From Microcosmobacter sp040493455 (lineage in GTDB: Bacteria > Bacteroidota > Bacteroidia > Flavobacteriales > Flavobacteriaceae), in assembly GCF_040493455.1 (NCBI RefSeq), contig NZ_JANFDA010000006.1, forward strand, positions 124,001 through 188,000: a stretch of 64,000 bases of DNA. Direction: 5' to 3'. Positions within the stretch are counted from its first letter, which is position 1, and the number at the start of each line of letters is the position of its first letter. The notes under the pieces were generated by a model. That model had not been told where the DNA came from. It ran no database searches and saw only the letters and a list, made by a program, of their open reading frames with translations. The translations under genes and the position numbers were made by a program. Shown piece by piece: positions 17,427-26,046 of this stretch.

Positions 17427-19039
17427 TCCTTGATAACATATGATTTAAATAATTCAAATAAATTACTTCCATATTCTTTAACATCCCTATTTAACACATC
17501 AACGCTAAAATCATTTCCTTTATTCTGGATAAAATCATAAGTTGGATTGAACTTTGGATTGCCATTTTTAACATACTTCCCTGAAATATTAAGCAGAAGA
17601 GTTATCAGCAAATTATCAGAATCATAATTTTGAACAAATAATTCATACTGAATCTCAAAATTTTCCCAAATCCTATTATCTCCGGTTATAAGACCATTTA
17701 CACATTTAATTATTATCAACTTATTACTTTTAATAAGATTAAAACTTTTTGAGGAAAGAATTTGTCTATAATTTTCTAATAAAAAAGACTCAAATTGGCT
17801 TTTGTAATAACTTTCTAAACCTTTTAACTTACTAACTCCAAAGTCAGGATTTAACCTTATATCTTCAGATTTACCCTCTCTTGATGGTCTAGCAGTCGAA
17901 GTATAATTAACATTTCCCCTTTTCAACTTTTTTGTTTTTGGAACTTTGAACGAATATCTATCAAAAGGCCTCTCAATGAAAAAAACCAATGTATTGGGAT
18001 CATCTATCCTAAAATTCATTTCTTTGATCATTTTCAAAGTCAATTTGTTTTGGGCGTCTGTTACACGCCATTTTTGTTTAAATAAACTATCAAACTTCCT
18101 CTCTGTAATAGATGCATAGATTCTAATTTCATTCTTAGATGCTAGTTTTTCTTTATTATTAGCAATCTTCAAACTATCCTTTATTTTATTATTAGAGCTC
18201 TTATTTTTTGAACCTTCCTTAACAATTTGATTAGCCTTCATTCTTTCTTTCCTTATTCTCTCACGTGCCGCTAAGATTTCTTCTTTTCTTGCCTTCAATT
18301 GCCTTATCCTTTCTTCCCTACGAGAAAGCAACGAGCTTATATTGGCCTTTTTTGCGTCACGTCCCATTTCACCAACTAATCTTGAGGAAAACATCAAACT
18401 ATCAAGCTCTCTTTGCTCTTTCTTAGTCATTTGATCATAAACCTGTTTAATCACCTTAGATCGCTTAATTTGAAAATACCTAAAGTAGGAAGTTCTTGGA
18501 CTACTAATCGTAAAGCTCCTATTTTCTTTATCTAATGAAAGGACTCTTTTGAGAATCGCAAACTGATATTGCATTAATGAATAATTAATTATATCATCAT
18601 GATCTAAAAGAATTATCTCTATTTCAATATTTTTCAGTTTATTCTTCAAATCAGAAAGCCCTCTCATTTGAAACAAAGCACTATACAAATCAAAAACATC
18701 TTCATCCTTAATACTATTCAAAGCATCCTCAATCAAACTTTGTTCATAAATCTTTAAGAATAACGTCTCAAGACTATTATCCCTATCACTAATGTTAATG
18801 ACATGATACAATGTAATTTTCAAGTCTCTCATTGAGTCAGAAATTGTGACATCGTACAACCATGCGAGACTTCGTAAACTAAGTTGATCCTCTTTATAAC
18901 TCAAAAAAATCCTTGAGTTAACATTTTCAAAATCCTCATTGAATAGCATTCCAAACTTCCCATCTGTTTGAGAATAACTCCTTACTTGAAATACAATCGT
19001 TAACACGCAGATTATGTAAATTATCTTTTTAGGAATCAT
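17423..19039 (-). CDS. Secreted, highly charged coiled-coil protein of unknown function
   Basis: A protein of about 538 aa that I do not recognise. The preferred start at 19039 gives a signal peptide ('MIPKKIIYIICVLTIVFQ'); an ATG 14 codons upstream is the alternative. A strongly charged Arg/Lys/Glu coiled coil lies around residues 225-300 ('SRREERIRQLKARKEEIL'). A basic, loop-rich region and a mixed alpha/beta C-terminus follow. It is the first gene of a coupled pair with the four-helix membrane protein. The 181 bp upstream hold nothing recognisable. Together with the 15716-16900 gene these are candidates for an undescribed envelope system. Confidence 0.6.
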   Translation of the reverse strand: MIPKKIIYIICVLTIVFQVRSYSQTDGKFGMLFNEDFENVNSRIFLSYKEDQLSLRSLAWLYDVTISDSMRDLKITLYHVINISDRDNSLETLFLKIYEQSLIEDALNSIKDEDVFDLYSALFQMRGLSDLKNKLKNIEIEIILLDHDDIINYSLMQYQFAILKRVLSLDKENRSFTISSPRTSYFRYFQIKRSKVIKQVYDQMTKKEQRELDSLMFSSRLVGEMGRDAKKANISSLLSRREERIRQLKARKEEILAARERIRKERMKANQIVKEGSKNKSSNNKIKDSLKIANNKEKLASKNEIRIYASITERKFDSLFKQKWRVTDAQNKLTLKMIKEMNFRIDDPNTLVFFIERPFDRYSFKVPKTKKLKRGNVNYTSTARPSREGKSEDIRLNPDFGVSKLKGLESYYKSQFESFLLENYRQILSSKSFNLIKSNKLIIIKCVNGLITGDNRIWENFEIQYELFVQNYDSDNLLITLLLNISGKYVKNGNPKFNPTYDFIQNKGNDFSVDVLNRDVKEYGSNLFELFKSYVIKE

Positions 19040-19262
19040 ATGGCAATCAATAAAATTCATTGTTAAACTATTATTTTTCATCTAATTGATAACATCGCCT
19101 GTCATAAATAAATTGAATAATAAGATTGGGGTCTATATCTAAATAATTATAGAACCAGAGATAATAAAGAGTAATAATGACTTATAAAACAATCATTAGT
19201 AAATAGGAGACTCTAATATAAACAAAGTCATTGTTATCTGAAAACTACAGCCATCAAACAAT

Positions 19263-20453
19263 TTAATATCTCAATTTATGAATTGCCGTTTTAATTATTA
19301 CATCACTAATTTTCCCATAATACTCTTGCGTTGTCTGGATCTTTGAATGCCCCAATAACTTACTTACTATATCCATAGGAATTCCATTATATAACAAAAT
19401 AGTAGTTGCAAAGGTTTTTCTTGCAATATGATGGGTAAGATTTATATCTATACCTACAATAGAAGCTATTTCCTTTAGATAGGCATTGAAGTTAGTATTA
19501 GAAATACTATTGAAAACATTTTTAGAATCCATATGATAGTATTTATCTCTAATCTCTTTTGCCTTTGGTAATAAGGGGACTTTATAACAACGCTCAGTCT
19601 TCTGTCTCTTTACAGTTACCCATAGCTCTCCATCAAAACCTACAGCTATATCTTTTTGTTTTAGATTCTTCATTTCCTTAAACCCTAAACCAGTATAACA
19701 GCAAAAAATAAATAAGTCTTTAATATATTCTAAACGCCTTGTCTTCATTTCTACACCTTCAAGTTTTTTAAGTTGTTCAGGAGTTAAAGATTTCACCTCC
19801 TTCTTAACTGATTTGACCTTATATAGCATAAAAGGGTCTTTGATTAGATAATCTTCTGAAATAGCATACTTCACAACCCTCCTAAAGCGCTGAATAGCCT
19901 TATTTAAGGTGCTTTGCTGCAGTTTCTTTTCTGTCTTAAGGAAATATTCATATTGATCTAAAAAACTGCTTTTAAGACGCTTAATTTGGATGTCATTAGA
20001 CTTGAATTTATGCTTGATAAAATCCTTTAAGTGTACACCAGATTCTAAATACTTCTTATAAGTGACGTCTTTGATATCTATACCAATTAATTTCTTGATT
20101 CTATCACTGTGTAGATTATAGACTTCCATAACTCCAAACTCTCTTTTATTGGTTTCTCCTTTATACTGTCTGTATATGTCATCTACATTAAACTCTGTTC
20201 CCTTAACCTGTAAGAACAAAAAAGCCTGACTAAGTTTTGTCTTAATCAGGCTCAATTGTGTATTGACTAGTTCTGCATCAGGTTCTGGTGGTTCTGCTCT
20301 TTGTAGTTTACGATTCCAATGCTTTGGATTGATGAATTTTCCTGTAGAAAAATCCTTTCTAACCTTTTTGTATGTTATTCTACATCTTATTGGACATAAC
20401 CCTCTTGAGTTGGTCTTAGCAGAATACAACATAAATAATATATTTAATTTCAT
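19263..20453 (-). CDS. int: IntDOT-like tyrosine recombinase (island integrase)
   Basis: A site-specific recombinase of about 396 aa for integration and excision at tRNA-Asp. It has an N-terminal arm-binding domain (1-95), a SAM-like core-binding domain (110-210) and a catalytic domain (225-399). Catalytic Lys, His-x-x-Arg ('HHIARKT'), His ('LLGHSKIQTTQ') and Tyr ('EYYGK') are present. The first Arg is missing: 'CYTGLGFKEM' has Gly where phage integrases have Arg, as known for Bacteroides IntDOT. I chose ATG at 20453 rather than the TTG upstream. It lies near the right end, reading inward. Three TGGTACACC copies sit upstream. Confidence 0.93.
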   Translation of the reverse strand: MKLNILFMLYSAKTNSRGLCPIRCRITYKKVRKDFSTGKFINPKHWNRKLQRAEPPEPDAELVNTQLSLIKTKLSQAFLFLQVKGTEFNVDDIYRQYKGETNKREFGVMEVYNLHSDRIKKLIGIDIKDVTYKKYLESGVHLKDFIKHKFKSNDIQIKRLKSSFLDQYEYFLKTEKKLQQSTLNKAIQRFRRVVKYAISEDYLIKDPFMLYKVKSVKKEVKSLTPEQLKKLEGVEMKTRRLEYIKDLFIFCCYTGLGFKEMKNLKQKDIAVGFDGELWVTVKRQKTERCYKVPLLPKAKEIRDKYYHMDSKNVFNSISNTNFNAYLKEIASIVGIDINLTHHIARKTFATTILLYNGIPMDIVSKLLGHSKIQTTQEYYGKISDVIIKTAIHKLRY

Positions 20454-20483
20454 GATTATCAATAATTTAATTATTTTATAAAA

Positions 20484-20524
20484 TGGTACACCTTGGAAGA
20501 AAGTGGTACACCAAATGGTACACC
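20484..20524. repeat. Three TGGTACACC iterons upstream of the integrase
   Basis: TGGTACACC occurs exactly at 20484-20492, 20504-20512 and 20516-20524, all in the same orientation, in the integrase 5' region. Spacing between starts is 20 and 12 bp. They could be recombinase arm sites, excisionase sites or autoregulatory operators. No copy is visible at the left end of the island. Confidence 0.7.
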
Positions 20525-20606
20525 TTTAATAAGTGAAAAATTTATAATATTTTTAAGTGTTACTATCCCCTTTATTTAATTGCTTACAGTTTTTTTAATT
20601 AAGATT

Positions 20607-21938
20607 ATGAGTAAGCTAAACGAAGAAGATTTAATAAACATAGAAGCCCGTTTATTAGAGCAAGAACATAGACCATTTACATTACTTAAGAATTTCTTCA
20701 ACAGAAAGAAATGGGATGAAAATGATCCTAGAAGGAAAGCAGTTAAAGTAGCGTTAATTTGGAGATTAATGTTCTCTCCTGGAACTGTTGCTGCAACTGG
20801 AGGGTTTATTGCTCTTTTATCCTTAGTTGTTCTCGTTTGGCAAACAAAAGTGTTAATAAAACAAACAGATGTTCTGCTAGATCAAAACTTAAAAATAGAT
20901 TCACAAAATGATAAAATAGAAAATCAAACCTACTTGATTGAAGCCCAAAGAAGATCAACTCTCCAATTTGAAATTTCTGAAATATTAAATAGACTGGATT
21001 CTGAGCTTTCAAAAGAAAATATAGAAAGAAACATCTCACAGAAATTAAAAAGCAGGATAATTGCTGCAACTATAGCTATGAAGCCATATAGAAGTTATGA
21101 AAATGATAGTCTCTTGCCTTCTTACAGCTATGAAAGAGGACAACTGTTTACTGCTTTATTAAATAGTCAAGCTAATGAGATAGATATTGATGAGATTTTA
21201 CTGTATGGTAATTTTAATAACATGTATTTAAAAAATGTCTTTATTGGTAATAGATCATCAAAAGATGAGCAGAATTATTGGGAAATAGACCTATCTAACA
21301 GCTTAATTTCAGAAGTTACTTTTTTCATAAACAGTTATCACTTTAAATGTAATAATTGCACCTTGAGTAAAACTAATATCCAGGGATTAAATAAAATAAT
21401 GTTTTTTGAAAATTCTACTCTAGAGGATATAGTGTTTACACAATATCTTTCTTTTGACAATTCTGAGCTTGTCATTAAAAACACCCAATTAGAGAAAATT
21501 AAACTTGAAATTAAAGACGCCAAGCATAATAATATCAAGAAAAGTTGGGTAACAATTAATATTTCGGGGGAAGATTCCAAATTTAAAAACATAGTTAGTG
21601 ATCATAACCTTAATTTTATTAATGAGGACTATTCTAAAATCAATATGGAGTACATTTTTTTAAAAAACAAACAAGCTATTAAGTTTAATACTTCGCCCTT
21701 GCAGGATGAAGTATTCGATACAAGTGATTACTTTTATATACATAATATAATTCTCTATAAAAACGATAAAATAAACTACGAAGATTATGGGCTTCATGTA
21801 AAAGTGTTTGATAATTCAAGTAATTTTAGTGAACCTCTTTATCTTACCAATTATATAAGAAAAGATTTAAGGAGTCCTTTCAAGATTGAAACTGATATTA
21901 ACTACCCAATTCAAGTTTTGCATTCAATAAAAAAATGA
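20607..21938 (+). CDS. Membrane-anchored pentapeptide-repeat-like protein
   Basis: A protein of about 443 aa. It has an N-terminal cytoplasmic charged region, one transmembrane helix (about 63-85, 'GGFIALLSLVVLVW'), a coiled coil (90-150) and a C-terminal region with pentapeptide-like rungs ('LYGNFNNMYLKNVFIGN', 'NCTLSKTNIQGL', 'NSTLEDIVF'). ATG at 20607 is preferred to the upstream TTG. It is the last gene before the right repeat, divergent from the integrase, a usual place for cargo. The substrate or target is unknown; a defence or stress role would be speculation. Confidence 0.6.
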   Translation: MSKLNEEDLINIEARLLEQEHRPFTLLKNFFNRKKWDENDPRRKAVKVALIWRLMFSPGTVAATGGFIALLSLVVLVWQTKVLIKQTDVLLDQNLKIDSQNDKIENQTYLIEAQRRSTLQFEISEILNRLDSELSKENIERNISQKLKSRIIAATIAMKPYRSYENDSLLPSYSYERGQLFTALLNSQANEIDIDEILLYGNFNNMYLKNVFIGNRSSKDEQNYWEIDLSNSLISEVTFFINSYHFKCNNCTLSKTNIQGLNKIMFFENSTLEDIVFTQYLSFDNSELVIKNTQLEKIKLEIKDAKHNNIKKSWVTINISGEDSKFKNIVSDHNLNFINEDYSKINMEYIFLKNKQAIKFNTSPLQDEVFDTSDYFYIHNIILYKNDKINYEDYGLHVKVFDNSSNFSEPLYLTNYIRKDLRSPFKIETDINYPIQVLHSIKK

Positions 21939-22043
21939 TTCTGATATGATTTAATATTAATTTATGCTATTAAATTGATAAACGTGTTGGTTAGAATCAT
22001 CAGCTAAAAAGTTTGAGTTGAATAAATGGATTTGAGCTAACTA

Positions 22044-22070
22044 AACACCCTATTTATAGGTGTTGTATTT
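22044..22070 (+). terminator. Terminator after the pentapeptide-like gene
   Basis: An AACACCCTAT arm pairs with ATAGGTGTT (one bulged C), followed by GTATTT. This is a weak T-tract. The rest of the 21939-22075 gap shows nothing else. Confidence 0.5.
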
Positions 22071-22075
22071 ACCAC

Positions 22076-22275
22076 CCTCCCTAAAAACAAAAAAGCATCC
22101 CAATTTTCACTGAGTGAAAAAAGGAAAGCTTTCCATCGGTAAGTCCCAAATCATTGGGTTTCTTACTACGTTATTCCGGCTTTCGCCGAAATAAACAACA
22201 CAACTAAATTTTAGTGCTAAAAAAAGCTCCAACTATGTTGAAGCTTTTGGCAATGTTTGCGGTCTGGACGGGACT
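22076..22275. repeat. Right 200-bp direct repeat of the island (attR-side)
   Basis: Identical to 1093-1292. Its last 16 bases (22260-22275) are the 3' end of the intact tRNA-Asp gene, and 22084-22144 is the third copy of the 61-bp repeat. It defines the right boundary of the 21-kb island. Confidence 0.9.
22218..22246 (-). terminator. tRNA-Asp terminator
   Basis: On the minus strand, AGCTTCAAC-ata-GTTGGAGCT (one G-T wobble) is followed by a run of T. It lies about 14 nt after the tRNA 3' end and is duplicated with the repeat at 1235-1263. Confidence 0.85.
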
Positions 22276-22333
22276 CGAACCCGCGACCCCCTGCGTGACA
22301 GGCAGATATTCTAACCAACTGAACTACCAGACC
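22260..22333 (-). tRNA. tRNA-Asp (GTC)
   Basis: This 74-nt gene on the minus strand has acceptor GGTCTGG/CCAGACC, anticodon loop CTGTCAC (anticodon GTC), T-loop GGTTCGAGTCC and discriminator G as expected for tRNA-Asp; CCA is not encoded. It is the integration target of the island: its 3' 16 nt are repeated at 1277-1292. The gene remains complete on the chromosome side. Confidence 0.97.
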
Positions 22334-22351
22334 GTTGCACTATTGCGGATG

Positions 22352-22382
22352 CAAATATACACGGCTTTTTTTATATCGCAAA
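22352..22382 (-). promoter_or_regulatory. tRNA-Asp promoter
   Basis: On the minus strand TTTG is followed by 19 nt and then TATATTTG, the complete Bacteroidota -33/-7 consensus. The -7 box lies 18 bp before the tRNA 5' end. Confidence 0.85.
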
Positions 22383-22405
22383 CCTTTTTGATTATTTTTT
22401 GAGGT

Positions 22406-23335
22406 CTAAATAAACTTTTGTCGCTCTATCATATAGGTTGTCAAAATACTATCAAATCCTCTATTGATATCGGCTTCGACATACTTTATCCTATACTGAC
22501 CACACTTCAGTCTAAGCTCGTCGAAATAATTGCTCACCGCTTCTTCATAATTTGCCTTAATATTATCGGCATACAGGTTAATGTATTCACCTGTTTCAAC
22601 ATCAACGAAGCGTTTTGGTTTATTGTCAAAATCAAAGGTTAACTCTTTACTTCTATCAAAGACATGAAACAAAATAACTTCGTGCTTATTGTATTTTAAA
22701 TGTCTCAAGGCTTCAAACAACTTTACTTCATCTTCTGAGGTTTGAAACATATCTGTAAACACAAAAATCATTGAGCGTCTATGAATCTTCTCTGCTATTT
22801 CATGAAGATAGGCATAGGTCTCTGTTGTTTTATTTAGCGGCTTGGAATCTACAGTTCCTGCTAATTGATTTAGCAGCATCTGGTGATGACGTTCGCTTCC
22901 TTTTTCTGGTGCATAAAAATCATATTGATCACTATAAATACTCAACCCAACAGCATCTCGCTGTTTCTTTAGGATATGCATTAATGATGCTGATGCCAAT
23001 GCCGAAAATGCTATTTTGTTCAAACTATCTATGGAGAAGTTTTTCATCTCTGGATAATGCATTGAACTACTATTATCCAAAATGATATGACATCTCAAAT
23101 TAGTCTCATCGTCATAGCGTTTTGTGTATAGCTTATCTGTTTTGGCGTAAAGCTTCCAATCGATATGCCTAGTGCTTTCACCTTGATTGTAGATTTTGTG
23201 CTCTGCAAATTCTGCCGAAAAGCCATGAAAAGGACTCTTATGCATCCCAGCAATAAAACCTTCAACCACCTGCTTAGCAAGTAGCTCTAGGTTCTTAAAT
23301 CCTCCTGCTTTATTTAATTCGGCTCGTAAATTCAT
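22406..23335 (-). CDS. DUF58 domain protein (vWA-like)
   Basis: The 309-aa protein matches the DUF58 family: 'YNQGESTRHIDWKLYAKTDKLYTKRY' followed by a vWA-like MIDAS segment 'IILDNSSSM' near residue 95. Family members are encoded with MoxR AAA ATPases and vWA/BatA proteins in putative chaperone or metal-insertion clusters; that partner is not in this window. Its start is 3 bp after the ClpP stop, so it is probably cotranscribed with clpP. It lies upstream of tRNA-Asp on the same strand. Confidence 0.85.
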   Translation of the reverse strand: MNLRAELNKAGGFKNLELLAKQVVEGFIAGMHKSPFHGFSAEFAEHKIYNQGESTRHIDWKLYAKTDKLYTKRYDDETNLRCHIILDNSSSMHYPEMKNFSIDSLNKIAFSALASASLMHILKKQRDAVGLSIYSDQYDFYAPEKGSERHHQMLLNQLAGTVDSKPLNKTTETYAYLHEIAEKIHRRSMIFVFTDMFQTSEDEVKLFEALRHLKYNKHEVILFHVFDRSKELTFDFDNKPKRFVDVETGEYINLYADNIKANYEEAVSNYFDELRLKCGQYRIKYVEADINRGFDSILTTYMIERQKFI

Positions 23336-23338
23336 CTA

Positions 23339-23881
23339 TTAGATAATACCATCGACAATACCATAAGCTACAGACTCTTCTGCGCTCATCCAATGGTCTC
23401 TGTTGAAATCTTTAAGTACTTTATCGTAATCTTGTCCACAATTCTCAGCAAGGATTTGTGCACTCAATTCCTTGGTCTTCAAAATCTCTTGCGCTGTAAT
23501 TTCAATATCACTGGCTTGCCCTCTTGCTCCACCACTTGGTTGGTGAATCATCACTCTGGCATGTGGTTGTATGAATCGTTTTCCTTTTTGACCAACAGAC
23601 AGTAAGATTGAACCCATCGATGCAGCTAATCCTGTACAAATTGTAGATACTTCGCTATTCAGTGACTTAATGCAATCGTACATGGCAAAACCAGAGGTAA
23701 CATAACCTCCAGGGCTGTTAATGTATAAATGAATATCCTTAGTCTCAAGACTGTCTAAGTACATTAAACGGTCTATAACATGTTTGGCAGAATCGTCATC
23801 GACTTGCCCCCAAAGAAACACCTTGCGTTCTTCGAGAAGCTTACCATCGATTTGATCTTGTATTTTTGATTTTTTACTCAT
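23339..23881 (-). CDS. clpP: ATP-dependent Clp protease proteolytic subunit
   Basis: A ClpP-type serine protease of about 180 aa. The catalytic Ser is in 'GLAASMGS', His in 'VMIHQPSGG' and Asp in 'FNRDHW'; 'YINSPGG' forms the oxyanion region. ATG at 23881 (MSKKSK) is preferred over a GTG five codons upstream. It degrades proteins with Clp ATPases in the cytosol. Bacteroidota often carry two clpP genes; whether this is the main or accessory copy cannot be decided from one window. Confidence 0.92.
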   Translation of the reverse strand: MSKKSKIQDQIDGKLLEERKVFLWGQVDDDSAKHVIDRLMYLDSLETKDIHLYINSPGGYVTSGFAMYDCIKSLNSEVSTICTGLAASMGSILLSVGQKGKRFIQPHARVMIHQPSGGARGQASDIEITAQEILKTKELSAQILAENCGQDYDKVLKDFNRDHWMSAEESVAYGIVDGII

Positions 23882-23903
23882 CGTTTTTATTTTCACCTAA
23901 AAT

Positions 23904-23934
23904 AAAAAAAGGTTCACCAACGGCAAACCTTTTA
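23904..23934 (-). terminator. Terminator of trxA
   Basis: On the minus strand, AAAGGTTTGCC and GGTGAACCTTT pair around a 3-nt loop and are followed by a T-run, between the thioredoxin stop and the clpP start. Confidence 0.8.
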
Positions 23935-23954
23935 TCATTTCTTTTGGATTCTTA

Positions 23955-24272
23955 TTATAAAAGTGAATCGATAGCTTCTGTATAAGCGTTCTTTGGAGCT
24001 ACACCTACTTGTCTTCCTACAACTTCTCCATTTTGAAATACTAATACAGTAGGAATGTTACGTACACCATACTTCGCTGCAAACTCTTGATTTGCATCTA
24101 CATCTACTTTACCTACGACAGCTTTTCCTTCGTATTCTTCTGAAATTTGGTCAATGATTGGACCAACCATTCTACAAGGTCCACACCATGCAGCCCAAAA
24201 ATCTACCATTACTGGCTTGTCACTGTTTAAAACAGTTTGTTCAAATGTTGCATCTGTTATCTCTAATGCCAT
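23955..24272 (-). CDS. trxA: Thioredoxin
   Basis: A standard-length thioredoxin (105 aa) with active-site 'WAAWCGPCRM' near residues 28-37, cis-Pro in 'VRNIPTVLVF' and no signal peptide. It acts as a cytosolic disulfide reductant. It is a single gene with its own terminator. Confidence 0.95.
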   Translation of the reverse strand: MALEITDATFEQTVLNSDKPVMVDFWAAWCGPCRMVGPIIDQISEEYEGKAVVGKVDVDANQEFAAKYGVRNIPTVLVFQNGEVVGRQVGVAPKNAYTEAIDSLL

Positions 24273-24399
24273 AATCTATAATTTAATCGTGTTTTTTACT
24301 TATTTTAATTATGCAATATTAGTCAAAAAATTTGCCAAAGCTTACAATCGTACTATTTGTTTTGCTTATAGGCTGATTGTCAACAATTATAGTCTTATT

Positions 24400-25791
24400 T
24401 TATTTACTCTTAAGTTCCGTAAAGTGCTTATAAAACCAAGGAATGGTTTCTATGCCTTTTAGGTAATTCCACACACCAAAGTGCTCGTTAGGTGAATGTA
24501 TAGCATCACTATTCAACCCGAAGCCCATCAATATGGTTTTGCTTTCCAATTCTTGCTCAAATAAAGACACAATTGGAATACTTCCTCCGCTTCGTTGCGG
24601 AATTGGCACCTTACCAAACGTCTCCTCGTAAGCCTTTGATGCAGCTTGATACCCTATACTATCAATTGGTGTCACGTAGCCTTGACCCCCATGATGTGGA
24701 TTTACTTTAACGCGCACACCTTTTGGCGCAATGCTTTCAAAATGTGTTTGGAATAATTGTGTGATTTCTTCCCAATCTTGATTTGGTACTAATCGCATAG
24801 AAATCTTTGCATATGCTTTACTAGCAATTACAGTTTTAGCACCTTCACCTATATAACCTCCCCAAATGCCGTTGACATCTAGTGTTGGTCGGATAGAATT
24901 ACGTTCGTTGGTTGTATAGCCTTCTTCACCATAGACTGCTTCGATATCTAAAGCATCTTTATACGCTTCTAAAGAAAATGGTGCTTTAGCCATTTCGGCA
25001 CGTTCTTCCTTAGATAATACTTCTACCTTATCATAAAATCCTGGTATTGTAATATGATTATTTTCATCGTGAAGTGAAGCAATCATCTTCGTTAATACAT
25101 TAATAGGATTTGCAACTGCACCGCCATACAATCCAGAATGCAAGTCCCTGTTTGGACCTGTCACTTCAACTTCAACGTAGCTCAGTCCTCTTAATCCTGT
25201 TGTTATTGATGGTATATCGTTAGCAATCATACCTGTATCGGAAATCAAAATAACATCATTTGCTAGTTTTTCTTTATTTCTTGGTACAAACCATGCTAAA
25301 CTCTCCGAACCGACTTCTTCTTCGCCTTCAATCATAAACTTGACATTACAAGGCAATTGTCCTGTTTCCGTCATGTATTCCATAGCTTTTACATGCATGT
25401 ACATTTGACCTTTATCGTCGCAAGAGCCCCTGGCAAAAATGGCGCCTTCAGGATGAATGTCTGTTGGCTTTATTACAGGTTCAAATGGTGGTGAATCCCA
25501 TAAATCTAATGGATCTGGTGGTTGCACATCGTAATGTCCATATACCAAAACTGTTGGTAAGTTTTCATCAATTATCTTTTCTCCAAATACGATTGGGTAA
25601 CCTGGTGTTTCACAAATTTCGACATGATCACATCCTGCTTTATGTAGACTTTCTTTGATGGCTTCAGCAGTTTTTAACACATCTTCTTTATATGCTGAAT
25701 CTGCACTTATTGAAGGGATTTTGAGCAATTCTACTAACTCGCTAAGGAAGCGATTTTTGTTAGCATCTATGTAAGATTTTATGGTATTCAT
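24400..25791 (-). CDS. M20 family dipeptidase/metallopeptidase
   Basis: The 463-aa protein belongs to the M20/CNDP-type dipeptidases. Metal ligands are visible: His and Asp of 'VYGHYDVQPPDP', Asp of 'GSCDDKGQ', Glu-Glu of 'IEGEEEVGS', Asp of 'LISDTGM' and a C-terminal His in 'DAIHSPNEHF'. A dimerisation domain occupies about 195-350. No signal peptide, so it is cytosolic peptide hydrolysis. It lies alone, divergent from tRNA-Leu. Confidence 0.9.
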   Translation of the reverse strand: MNTIKSYIDANKNRFLSELVELLKIPSISADSAYKEDVLKTAEAIKESLHKAGCDHVEICETPGYPIVFGEKIIDENLPTVLVYGHYDVQPPDPLDLWDSPPFEPVIKPTDIHPEGAIFARGSCDDKGQMYMHVKAMEYMTETGQLPCNVKFMIEGEEEVGSESLAWFVPRNKEKLANDVILISDTGMIANDIPSITTGLRGLSYVEVEVTGPNRDLHSGLYGGAVANPINVLTKMIASLHDENNHITIPGFYDKVEVLSKEERAEMAKAPFSLEAYKDALDIEAVYGEEGYTTNERNSIRPTLDVNGIWGGYIGEGAKTVIASKAYAKISMRLVPNQDWEEITQLFQTHFESIAPKGVRVKVNPHHGGQGYVTPIDSIGYQAASKAYEETFGKVPIPQRSGGSIPIVSLFEQELESKTILMGFGLNSDAIHSPNEHFGVWNYLKGIETIPWFYKHFTELKSK

Positions 25792-25856
25792 AATTAAGGT
25801 TGAAATTTTCTCAAAAATACAAAATACTAAGTGACATTTTTCTTATGAAAAAGCTA

Positions 25857-25886
25857 TTTGAATTTTGAAACTATTGTTTATATTTG
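25857..25886 (+). promoter_or_regulatory. tRNA-Leu promoter
   Basis: TTTG at 25857-25860, an 18-nt spacer and TATATTTG at 25879-25886 give a near-consensus Bacteroidota promoter ending 10 bp before the tRNA. Confidence 0.8.
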
Positions 25887-25896
25887 CAGTCCTTTT

Positions 25897-25978
25897 GCGG
25901 GCGTGGTGGAATTGGTAGACACGCTAGACTTAGGATCTAGTGCCGCGAGGTGTGAGAGTTCGAGTCTCTCCGCCCGCA
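25897..25978 (+). tRNA. tRNA-Leu (TAG)
   Basis: An 82-nt class II tRNA with acceptor GCGGGCG/CGCCCGC, anticodon stem CTAGA/TCTAG with anticodon TAG, a long variable arm, T-loop GTTCGAGTC and discriminator A. CCA is not encoded. Confidence 0.97.
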
Positions 25979-25989
25979 CAATATAGAAC

Positions 25990-26019
25990 AAGCTTCTTGG
26001 AAACAAGAGGCTTTTTTTC
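25990..26019 (+). terminator. tRNA-Leu terminator
   Basis: AGCTTCTTG-gaaa-CAAGAGGCT (one wobble pair) is followed by TTTTTTT, 12 nt after the tRNA. Confidence 0.88.
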
Positions 26020-26046
26020 TGCCTTCTTTTGACAAAGAAAACACAA

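Noticed and set aside
1293..22075. Conjugative element (ICE)
   Set aside because: No relaxase, coupling protein or Tra/mating-pore genes were found between the repeats; only an integrase and cargo.
22214..22402. Open frame with 'WTGLEPATPCVTGRYSNQ'
   Set aside because: It is the plus-strand translation of the tRNA-Asp gene and its flank, a well-known false ORF.
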